This document shows, in pieces, positions 1 through 5,979 of a stretch of DNA of 6,323 nt. Each line of letters starts with the position of its first letter. Position 1 is the first letter of the stretch. Origin of the DNA: an uncultured Clostridia bacterium (GTDB lineage: Bacteria > Bacillota > Clostridia > Lachnospirales > Bianqueaceae); the NCBI GenBank assembly GCA_937892735.1, contig CALBGL010000037.1, positions 1 through 6,323 on the forward strand, given 5' to 3'. The notes under the pieces were generated by a model that ran no database searches, was not told the origin of the DNA, and was given only the letters and a program-made list of their open reading frames with translations. Both the position numbers and the translations under genes were made by a program.

Positions 1-52
1 TACCGATTTCAAGCAAGTTCCCCTCCAAATCGGCAATATAAAAATTGCGGAT
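1..52 (-). pseudogene. Possible 3' fragment of a glyoxalase/VOC-fold gene fused to the broken regulator
   Basis: In the minus-strand frame offset from the response regulator, positions 58-2 read KSIRNFYIADLEGNLLEIG without a stop up to the window edge. The part from 52 leftwards resembles the last strand of vicinal-oxygen-chelate proteins (glyoxalase / bleomycin-resistance fold), where a pattern like R-x-F-Y-x-x-D-x-x-G-N-x-x-E-I is common and the final Glu is often a metal ligand. This is seen as a motif only. With fewer than 20 residues the family cannot be confirmed. It overlaps the end of the response-regulator frame, and the two share the stretch around ATTTTTATATTGCC, where a recombination or assembly join could have happened. 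It may instead be a chance reading frame. Confidence 0.3.
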
Positions 53-596
53 ACTCTTGCAGCATCTCTGCCAGCTCTCCGAATGGCATATAACTGCGTA
101 ACATTTCCTTTGCCGTATGAATTTGTATATAATGATTATCATAATCTGCGTAAATAATGTCAGACAGCAACACTTTCCGATAAATTCGTCCCGTTTTAAT
201 CTGAATATACCGTGTTACAATCTGACTTTCTTTTGCAAAACGTTCCATCGTCCATTGCAACCGTTCATACTGATAGGGTTTCACCAGATAATCAAACGCC
301 CTTACTTGATAACTCTCTACGGCAAAACTTTCAGATACTGTCGTAAATACAATCTTACAATCCTGATCCTTCTCGCGAATCCGATAGGCAACATCCATCC
401 CGGACACTTCCGGTTCCAGAAAAACATCTAAAAAAACCATATCAAACGTCTTCATCCTCATGGTTTCCAGAAAATCCCTACCCTTCTCGAACGTGTCAAT
501 CGTAGCACGGATTGCGGTTTTTTCCAGGTATTGGTGCAAATCTTGCAAAAGCTGTGCGCGGTTCTCCATGTTATCTTCCACAACCGCAATCCTCAT
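9..596 (-). CDS. LytTR-family response regulator, DNA-binding domain truncated
   Basis: This is a two-component response regulator of the LytR/AlgR type, expected to be phosphorylated by a partner histidine kinase and to bind DNA through a LytTR domain; 195 aa from the chosen start. The receiver domain (about 1-120) shows acidic-pocket E8/D9 in VVEDN, phosphoacceptor D57 in FLDVF, switch T86 in VFTT and K106 in DYLVKP. The LytTR domain begins near 128 (RYIQIKTGRIYR) and runs well to YPQFLYC (182-188), but where the family continues with an H-R-S-like strand and 30-40 more residues, this frame gives RFGGELA and stops. The domain is therefore incomplete and DNA binding is probably lost. The start at 596 is chosen over a TTG at 644 because AGGAGG lies 7 nt upstream and because the TTG falls inside the predicted promoter. 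No kinase gene is visible in the window. Receiver identity is sure; the target genes are unknown. Confidence 0.85.
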   Translation of the reverse strand: MRIAVVEDNMENRAQLLQDLHQYLEKTAIRATIDTFEKGRDFLETMRMKTFDMVFLDVFLEPEVSGMDVAYRIREKDQDCKIVFTTVSESFAVESYQVRAFDYLVKPYQYERLQWTMERFAKESQIVTRYIQIKTGRIYRKVLLSDIIYADYDNHYIQIHTAKEMLRSYMPFGELAEMLQEYPQFLYCRFGGELA

Positions 597-603
597 CTGA
601 CAT

Positions 604-609
604 CCTCCT
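604..609 (-). promoter_or_regulatory. Ribosome binding site of the response regulator
   Basis: The minus strand reads AGGAGG here, 7 nt before the ATG at 596-594. It fixes the start of the regulator and argues against the upstream in-frame TTG at 644. Confidence 0.85.
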
Positions 610-635
610 GCTCCATAAGTATTTTTCTCAATAAA

Positions 636-664
636 ATAATACAATCATACGGACATAGATTCAA
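636..664 (-). promoter_or_regulatory. Sigma-A-type promoter of the response regulator gene
   Basis: The minus strand has TTGAAT (664-659, -35), a 17-nt spacer, and TATTAT (641-636, -10; 5 of 6 consensus positions). Transcription would start near 629, leaving a leader of about 33 nt that includes the AGGAGG site. The surrounding stretch is AT-rich, as expected for a promoter. This suggests that the regulator is transcribed separately from the membrane-protein gene upstream. No experimental support is available. Confidence 0.6.
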
Positions 665-703
665 GATTTTTATTCGTAAAAATAACCTTTTTCATGTAAA
701 GTC

Positions 704-729
704 TTGTCATTTTTTGTCAAAACAGACAA
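704..729 (-). repeat. Cluster of three TTGTC/GACAA elements upstream of the regulator promoter
   Basis: On the minus strand TGACAA occurs at 719-714 and again at 709-704, a 10-bp offset or about one helical turn. An inverted copy, TTGTC, lies at 729-725. They sit between the stop of the membrane-protein gene and the regulator promoter, 40-65 bp upstream of its -35 box. The arrangement would suit an activator or autoregulatory binding site, but the elements are short and the region is AT-rich, so chance is possible. The inverted pair could also form only a weak 5-bp hairpin without a U-tract, so it is a poor terminator. Confidence 0.25.
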
Positions 730-732
730 TGT

Positions 733-1710
733 CTACGAATCTTTTTCATTAAATTCCATGTTGGCGAAAATTTTTTCCATTCGTTCATCTGGAAAATGTT
801 CATCCAGCCAGGTCTCTATACCATTGGATGTCGGTTTATCCTGTATCCGTCCTATCCATCTGGTCAATGATAGACTGGTCATCACAATATTCACGATCAT
901 AAAGGCCATCAGCAGCCAGGTGATCGTCTTTCCTGCCCGATTCGGAATCTTCAGGATCCATTTCGCCATACGGGGATAGATATTCTTGATCCAAAGGACG
1001 CCCAGAATCCCCCAGAAGATTGAGTATAACAAACAAATCCTTCCGTTTAAATTAAATGGCATATTGCTGTAATCCCAGGACCGAGATCCCAGTATCAGTT
1101 CCTGTCCCCAGGAACAGACATATTCTACCGCGCTGCCAACAATCATACCGCCTAGAAACGATATCGAACTGCTTCGATTTCTGTATTTATATAAAGCTAA
1201 GGTCAGACACACCGCTCCTACACCATATAGCAGGTTAAAAGGACCATACACTAGACCCGCGCGACTTTCGATATAACCATTGCTGATCAGACACCATAGC
1301 ATCTCAATCACAACTCCTGCAAAGCTGCCAATGAAGCATACCAGAAACATCTTATAAAAATTCAGTCCCTGCGCGAAATGCTTCGTTCTCTGTTCTTCCA
1401 GATCGATCACAGAATTCGCAGGCGGCGGAGAAATGATGAGTCTTTTCCTCCGACTGGACTGTACATCCTTAAGACGTGTTTCTAACTCGTCCGCGTCTGC
1501 TTTCATCTTCAAATGAAAATTCAACAATTTCCCCGTTGTTTGCTTTAAATCTTTAACTTCCTGCTGTATCTCTTGATAAAATTCCTCTTTCTCTTCATTT
1601 TCTTCTCCCATCTCGGCCAGTTGAGTATAGTATTGCTGCAGTCTCTTCTCTGTACTCTGCTCTGCCTGTTCCAATTCCTCAACAAGATGATTCAGATTTG
1701 AACTTTTCAT
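733..1710 (-). CDS. CmpB-family (PF06541) membrane protein with N-terminal coiled coil
   Basis: This is a predicted integral membrane protein of the family labelled 'putative ABC transporter type IV, CmpB'; despite that label its function is unproven. It has 325 aa. Residues about 8-88 are highly charged, rich in Glu/Gln/Lys and form a predicted coiled coil. A basic and proline linker follows (SSRRKRLIISPPP, 86-98). About five hydrophobic segments come next, near 118-144, 155-175, 183-205, 222-245 and 262-283. Family hallmarks seen are GVVIEMLW (132-139), GLVYGPFNLLYGVGAV (152-167), an E-Y-x-x-S-W segment (196-201), SWDYSNMPFNLNGRICL (211-227) and a C-terminal HFPDERMEKIF stretch (305-315). 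No signal peptide and no ATPase partner are present nearby. The start is supported by AAAGGAG at 1724-1718, 7 nt upstream. The gene follows ppdK by 109 nt, across a terminator-like hairpin. Family call is firm, role unknown. Confidence 0.88.
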   Translation of the reverse strand: MKSSNLNHLVEELEQAEQSTEKRLQQYYTQLAEMGEENEEKEEFYQEIQQEVKDLKQTTGKLLNFHLKMKADADELETRLKDVQSSRRKRLIISPPPANSVIDLEEQRTKHFAQGLNFYKMFLVCFIGSFAGVVIEMLWCLISNGYIESRAGLVYGPFNLLYGVGAVCLTLALYKYRNRSSSISFLGGMIVGSAVEYVCSWGQELILGSRSWDYSNMPFNLNGRICLLYSIFWGILGVLWIKNIYPRMAKWILKIPNRAGKTITWLLMAFMIVNIVMTSLSLTRWIGRIQDKPTSNGIETWLDEHFPDERMEKIFANMEFNEKDS

Positions 1711-1733
1711 ACACCTTCTCCTTTGTAATTTGC

Positions 1734-1784
1734 AAAAGAAGCTATTGACCCTGAGATATTCCCCCCAGGAACAATAGCTCCTCT
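1734..1784 (-). terminator. Terminator-like hairpin after ppdK
   Basis: On the minus strand AGCTATTG (1779-1772) pairs with CAATAGCT (1747-1740). An inner stem, CCTG (1769-1766) with CAGG (1753-1750), encloses a G-rich loop, and the 3' arm runs into TCTTTT (1739-1734). The position 36 nt after the ppdK stop fits a Rho-independent terminator. However, the T residues can partly pair with the purine-rich 5' flank, and the structure ends only about 10 nt before the ribosome binding site of the next gene, so it could act as a leaky terminator or a leader structure instead. Confidence 0.45.
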
Positions 1785-1819
1785 AACCAGCTTATCCTAG
1801 CGTTCTTTCATCATAAAAC

Positions 1820-4450
1820 TTATGCCTGCTCCTTCAAAGCTGCCTGCGCGGCCGCAAGCCGGGCAATCGGAACGCGGAACGGGGAACAGGACACATAATT
1901 CAGACCTACCTGATGACAGAATTCCACGGAAGACGGATCTCCTCCATGTTCTCCGCAGATTCCCAGTTTTAAATCTTTACGGGTACTACGGCCCTTTTCC
2001 GCAGCCATCTTCACCAGCTTGCCCACACCGTTCTGATCCAGCTTCGCAAAAGGATCCGACTCATAGATCTTACTCTCGTAATACGAACTCAGGAATTTCC
2101 CTGCATCATCTCGGCTAAAGCCAAAGGTCATCTGCGTCAGATCATTCGTGCCGAAGGAGAAGAACTCTGCTTCTTCAGCAATCTCATCGGCCAGGAGCGC
2201 TGCACGTGGAATCTCGATCATCGTGCCCACATGATAGTTGATATAGATCTTCTTCTCATCCATGACCTGCTTGGCGGTATCATCCACCACTGTCTTGACA
2301 AACTTCAGTTCCTTCTTATCCCCTACCAGCGGAATCATGATTTCCGGCACGATATCATAATCACACTCTTCTTTGACCTCAATGGCTGCCTCGATCACCG
2401 CACGGGTCTGCATTTTTGCGATTTCCGGGAAGGTTACCGCCAGTCGACAACCACGATGTCCCATCATGGGGTTAAATTCATGCAGCTCGTTGCACTTCTG
2501 CTGTACTTGTTCCTTGGTCAGCCCCATATCCTTAGCCAACGCCTCAATGTCGGCCTCCTCTGTAGGAACAAACTCATGCAGCGGAGGATCCAGATACCGA
2601 ATGGTCATCGGACGTCCCTTAAGCGCCTTATACATCGCCTTGAAATCTTCCTTCTGATAGGGCAGCAGCTCCATCAGCGCCGCTTCTCTGGCTTCCTGCG
2701 TATCGGACAAAATCATCTTACGGATCTTAGGAATTCTCTCCGGATCAAAGAACATATGTTCTGTCCGGCACAAGCCGATACCCTCTGCACCCAATTTCAC
2801 CGCATTCTCTGTATCCGCCGGCGTATCTGCGTTGGTACGAACCTGCAGCTTACGGAACTTATCCGCCCACATCATGATACGGCCAAAGTTGCCGCTTACT
2901 GAAGCCTCTACCGTCTCGATATCGCCCTTATAAATCTTTCCGGTAGAACCATCCAACGAAATGTAGTCTCCCTCATGGAAAGTATAACCTCCCAGACTGA
3001 AGACCTTGGCTTCTTCGTCGATCTTAATTTCTCCGCAGCCAGAAACACAGCAAGTCCCCATACCGCGCGCTACCACCGCCGCATGAGACGTCATGCCGCC
3101 TCTTACAGTCAGGATTCCCTCGGAGGCATGCATACCCTCGATATCCTCCGGAGAAGTCTCCAGACGAACCAAAATGACACGATCTCCTCTCATATGCGCC
3201 ATCTTTGCCTCATCTGCTGTAAAATACACACGACCGGCCGCTGCTCCCGGAGAAGCAGGCAACGCAGAACCGATCACCTCACCGGACTTCAGCGCTTCAG
3301 GATCAAAGGCAGGATGCAGCAGCTGATCCAACGATTTCGCCTCGATACGAAGCACAGCCTCCTGCGGCGTGATCTTTCCCTCATCTACCAGATCGCAAGC
3401 AATCTGCAATGCGGCCTGTGCCGTACGCTTTCCATTCCGAGTCTGCAGGAAATAGAGCTTGCCTTCCTGAATCGTAAATTCCATATCCTGCATATCCCGA
3501 TAATGGTTTTCCAACTTCATGGCCAGCTCCATAAACTGCGCGTAACACTCCGGCATATCCTCTGCCAGACGAGTAATCGGCTGCGGCGTACGAACCCCAG
3601 CCACCACATCTTCTCCCTGTGCGTTAATCAGATATTCTCCAAAGATTCCCTTAGCGCCCGTCGAAGGATTCCGTGTGAAGGCCACACCAGTACCCGAGGT
3701 ATCTCCCATATTTCCAAATACCATGGCCTGTACATTGACAGCAGTCCCCCAGTCTCCCGGTATATCGTTCATTCTGCGATACACAATGGCCCTCGGGTTG
3801 TCCCAGGAACGGAATACCGCTTTGACCGCCTCCATCAACTGTACGCGCGGATCCTGCGGGAACTCTGCGCCTTCCATATTTTCACTGTAGATTTTCTTGA
3901 AGCGGGCGATCAGTTCTTTCAGATCTTCTGCCGTCAGCTCGGTATCAAAATGAACCCCCTTCTCTTCTTTCAGCTCATCAATGATCTTTTCAAAGAAAGA
4001 CTTGGGTACCTCCATGACAACGTCGGAAAACATCTGAATGAATCTGCGATATGAATCATAAGCAAACCGGGGATTTCCGGTCTTCTTCGCGAATCCCTCT
4101 ACAGAAATATCATTCAACCCCAGGTTCAGGATTGTGTCCATCATACCCGGCATAGAAGCTCTGGCACCAGAACGAACAGAAACAAGGAGCGGATCGTTCA
4201 CGTCTCCAAACTGTTTTCCCTGTTCCGCTTCCAACCATTTCAATGCTTCAAAGATCTGTCCCTGAATCTCCTCGGTGATCTTTTTTCCACTGTTGTAATA
4301 GTCCGTACAAGCTTCTGTCGTAACCGTAAAGCCCTGTGGAATGGGCATACCCAAATTGGTCATCTCCGCCAGATTGGCGCCCTTTCCTCCTAAGAGGTTT
4401 CGCATGTTTGCGTTTCCCTCCGTAAACTTATACACCCATTTTTGACTCAT
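1820..4450 (-). CDS. ppdK: Pyruvate, phosphate dikinase
   Basis: This cytoplasmic enzyme interconverts pyruvate + ATP + phosphate and phosphoenolpyruvate + AMP + pyrophosphate. In anaerobic fermenters it can run in the glycolytic direction and save energy through PPi. It has 876 aa, close to the ~874 of the Clostridium symbiosum enzyme. The N-terminal ATP-grasp part (about 1-340) includes SVRSGARASMPGMMDTILNLG-like sequence starting near residue 91. The swivelling phosphohistidine domain (about 385-505) carries GGMTSHAAVVARGMG with catalytic H456 and the Thr (T454) that regulatory proteins phosphorylate in plants. The C-terminal PEP/pyruvate barrel (about 515-876) has CRTEHMFF, GTNDLTQMTFGFSRDD and LGICGEHGGD with catalytic C832. 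Nothing essential is missing. The ATG at 4450 is chosen over an in-frame TTG at 4468 because AGGAGG lies between them, 7 nt before the ATG. It follows glyQS by 64 nt with no clear promoter of its own, so it may be co-transcribed. Confidence 0.98.
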   Translation of the reverse strand: MSQKWVYKFTEGNANMRNLLGGKGANLAEMTNLGMPIPQGFTVTTEACTDYYNSGKKITEEIQGQIFEALKWLEAEQGKQFGDVNDPLLVSVRSGARASMPGMMDTILNLGLNDISVEGFAKKTGNPRFAYDSYRRFIQMFSDVVMEVPKSFFEKIIDELKEEKGVHFDTELTAEDLKELIARFKKIYSENMEGAEFPQDPRVQLMEAVKAVFRSWDNPRAIVYRRMNDIPGDWGTAVNVQAMVFGNMGDTSGTGVAFTRNPSTGAKGIFGEYLINAQGEDVVAGVRTPQPITRLAEDMPECYAQFMELAMKLENHYRDMQDMEFTIQEGKLYFLQTRNGKRTAQAALQIACDLVDEGKITPQEAVLRIEAKSLDQLLHPAFDPEALKSGEVIGSALPASPGAAAGRVYFTADEAKMAHMRGDRVILVRLETSPEDIEGMHASEGILTVRGGMTSHAAVVARGMGTCCVSGCGEIKIDEEAKVFSLGGYTFHEGDYISLDGSTGKIYKGDIETVEASVSGNFGRIMMWADKFRKLQVRTNADTPADTENAVKLGAEGIGLCRTEHMFFDPERIPKIRKMILSDTQEAREAALMELLPYQKEDFKAMYKALKGRPMTIRYLDPPLHEFVPTEEADIEALAKDMGLTKEQVQQKCNELHEFNPMMGHRGCRLAVTFPEIAKMQTRAVIEAAIEVKEECDYDIVPEIMIPLVGDKKELKFVKTVVDDTAKQVMDEKKIYINYHVGTMIEIPRAALLADEIAEEAEFFSFGTNDLTQMTFGFSRDDAGKFLSSYYESKIYESDPFAKLDQNGVGKLVKMAAEKGRSTRKDLKLGICGEHGGDPSSVEFCHQVGLNYVSCSPFRVPIARLAAAQAALKEQA

Positions 4451-4457
4451 TGCATAA

Positions 4458-4463
4458 CCTCCT
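4458..4463 (-). promoter_or_regulatory. ppdK: Ribosome binding site of ppdK
   Basis: AGGAGG on the minus strand, 7 nt before the ATG at 4450-4448. It decides the start: the alternative TTG at 4468 lies upstream of this site and has no comparable site of its own. Confidence 0.85.
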
Positions 4464-4466
4464 GTC

Positions 4467-4499
4467 AAAGTATTCTATAAGAACGATAGAAGATACCTT
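4467..4499 (-). other. Imperfect hairpin between glyQS and ppdK
   Basis: On the minus strand AAGGTATCTTCTAT (4499-4486) can pair with ATAGAATACTTT (4478-4467) around a 7-nt loop CGTTCTT, with a 2-nt bulge and one G-U pair. It is AT-rich and followed by TTTGACAGGAGG without a proper U-tract, so it is not a convincing terminator. It ends just before the ppdK ribosome binding site and could affect mRNA stability, processing or partial termination. Confidence 0.35.
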
Positions 4500-4514
4500 C
4501 CTCGTGCTCAGACT

Positions 4515-5897
4515 TTAGAACTTACCACTGAAATAGGACAAGAGTTCTGTAATCGGCATCCGTTCCTGCTTCATCGAATCCCGATGTCTTATAGTGACCG
4601 TACCATCTTCCAGCGTATCGAAGTCTACCGTTACACAATACGGCGTTCCGATCTCATCCTGTCTGCGATAGCGCTTTCCAATGCTTCCCGTGTCGTCATA
4701 CTGCGCCGCGTAATGGGCGGACAACAGGGAGAAGACTTCCTCCGCCTTCTCGTTCAGTTTTTTCGAAAGAGGCAGCACCGCCAATTTAACAGGCGCCAGC
4801 TTAGGAGAGAACCGAAGCACAGTACGCATATCTCCACCTTCCAGCTCTTCCTCATCATAAGCTTCACATAGAAACGCCAGTGTGACACGATCGGCTCCCA
4901 GGGAGGGTTCGATACAATATGGCACATATCGCTCCCCGCTCACCTGGTCAAAATAGCTCATATCCTCGCCGGAATGTTCCTGATGCCGCATCAGATCATA
5001 ATCTGTACGATCCGCGATCCCCCATAATTCCCCCCATCCAAAGGGGAACGTATACTCAATATCGGAAGTGCCGCGGGAATAAAACGCGAGCTCTTCCGGA
5101 CTATGATCACGAAGCCGCAGATGTTCCTTGCTCAAGCCTAAACTGTATAGCCAATTCATACAGAACTCTTTCCAATATGCATACCACTCCAGATCTGTTC
5201 CAGGTTTACAGAAAAACTCTAATTCCATCTGCTCAAACTCTCGCGTACGAAAGGTAAAATTCCCCGGCGTAATCTCATTTCGAAAGCTCTTACCAATCTG
5301 TCCAATTCCAAACGGAATCTTCTTGCGGGTAGTGCGCTGCACATTCTTAAAATTCACAAAAATACCCTGTGCTGTCTCAGGACGCAGATATACAACTGCC
5401 TTCGCGTCTTCCGTCACACCTTGAAAAGTCTTAAACATTAGATTAAACTGGCGGATCGAGGTGAAATCATGCTTGCCGCACTGTGGACAAACAATATTCC
5501 TGTCTTCAATATATTGCTCCATCTCTTCATTTGTCCAGCCATCAATCGGTTTCTCCGGCGTTAGCCCATTCGCAAACATATAATCTTCAATCAGTTTATC
5601 CGCGCGGAAGCGAGACTTACAGGCCTTACAATCCATCAGTGGATCATCAAAATTGCCCACATGTCCTGTAGCAACCCAAACCTCTGGATTCATCAAAATA
5701 GCACTGTCCATCCCTACATTGTAGGGGCTCGTACGAATAAAAGCATCCCACCATGCTTTCTTCACGTTATTTTTTAATTCAACTCCCAACGGACCGTAAT
5801 CCCATGTATTGGCCAGCCCACCATAGATCTCAGATCCCGCAAACATAAATCCGCGTGCTTTTGCTAACGCAACGATCTTCTCCATTGTCTTCTCCAT
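4515..5897 (-). CDS. glyQS: Glycine--tRNA ligase, single-chain homodimeric type
   Basis: This class II aminoacyl-tRNA synthetase charges tRNA-Gly with glycine using ATP in the cytoplasm. At 460 aa it matches the usual length of the alpha2 (eukaryote/archaea-like) bacterial form, not the two-gene GlyQ+GlyS form. The N-terminus holds GSEIYGGLANTWDYGPLG (21-38). A zinc-binding insertion shows C90-x2-C93 and C137-x2-C140. LRPETAQGIFVNFKN is at 171-185, motif 2 around GKSFRNEITPGNFTFRTREF (202-221), and motif 3 in EPSLGADRVTLAF (330-342) with R337. The C-terminal anticodon-binding domain runs from about 367 to 460. The first ATG (5897) is chosen, with a purine-rich GAGAGG at 5912-5907 upstream. 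A second in-frame ATG four codons later lies within a 12-bp tandem duplication and is also possible. The gene has its own strong promoter directly behind recO. Family identity is certain. Confidence 0.97.
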   Translation of the reverse strand: MEKTMEKIVALAKARGFMFAGSEIYGGLANTWDYGPLGVELKNNVKKAWWDAFIRTSPYNVGMDSAILMNPEVWVATGHVGNFDDPLMDCKACKSRFRADKLIEDYMFANGLTPEKPIDGWTNEEMEQYIEDRNIVCPQCGKHDFTSIRQFNLMFKTFQGVTEDAKAVVYLRPETAQGIFVNFKNVQRTTRKKIPFGIGQIGKSFRNEITPGNFTFRTREFEQMELEFFCKPGTDLEWYAYWKEFCMNWLYSLGLSKEHLRLRDHSPEELAFYSRGTSDIEYTFPFGWGELWGIADRTDYDLMRHQEHSGEDMSYFDQVSGERYVPYCIEPSLGADRVTLAFLCEAYDEEELEGGDMRTVLRFSPKLAPVKLAVLPLSKKLNEKAEEVFSLLSAHYAAQYDDTGSIGKRYRRQDEIGTPYCVTVDFDTLEDGTVTIRHRDSMKQERMPITELLSYFSGKF

Positions 5898-5900
5898 TGT
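5877..5900 (-). repeat. Perfect 12-bp tandem duplication over the glyQS start
   Basis: The unit ACAATGGAGAAG occurs twice back to back on the minus strand (5900-5889 and 5888-5877). Each copy carries an ATG, giving protein N-terminus MEKTMEKI. The first copy's GGAG lies at suitable spacing to serve as ribosome binding site for the second ATG. Confidence 0.8.
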
Positions 5901-5950
5901 TCTCTACCTCTCTCCCGCAAAATACATTGCCCTTTCTTTTTTCATATCAA

Positions 5951-5979
5951 AGTATAACAAAAAAAACGTTTTCTGTCAA
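5951..5979 (-). promoter_or_regulatory. Sigma-A promoter of glyQS, overlapping the recO stop codon
   Basis: The minus strand reads TTGACA (5979-5974, perfect -35), a 17-nt spacer containing eight consecutive T, and TATACT (5956-5951, -10; 5 of 6 positions). The recO TGA stop (5978-5976) lies inside the -35 box. The predicted transcription start is near 5944, giving a leader of about 46 nt, too short for a glycine T-box. The T8 run follows a possible 4-bp CGTT/AACG stem, so weak termination of the recO transcript here is conceivable. Confidence 0.8.

Noticed and set aside
40..44. Simple homopolymer sequencing error in the A5 run as the cause of the regulator truncation
   Set aside because: Shifting the frame there yields a VOC-like end, not the missing LytTR residues, so a single indel does not restore the domain.
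597..644. In-frame TTG at 644 as a longer start for the response regulator
   Set aside because: It would put the start codon next to the -10 box of the predicted promoter. The AGGAGG site and family alignment (MRIAVVEDN) support the ATG at 596.
2975..4054. Long plus-strand open frame (about 359 codons) opposite ppdK, plus another at 2231-2902
   Set aside because: Both lie wholly antisense to the well-conserved ppdK gene, show low-complexity Arg/His/Ser-rich composition and no recognisable domain. They are codon-bias shadows.
4451..4514. Promoter for ppdK using TAGAAT in the intergenic hairpin
   Set aside because: There is no acceptable -35 at 16-18 nt, and the transcript would begin nearly on the ribosome binding site.
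5904..5945. 13-codon upstream reading frame (ATG at 5945, stop TAG) in the glyQS leader
   Set aside because: Its ATG coincides with the predicted transcription start and has no ribosome binding site. It has no regulatory codon pattern such as a run of Gly codons.
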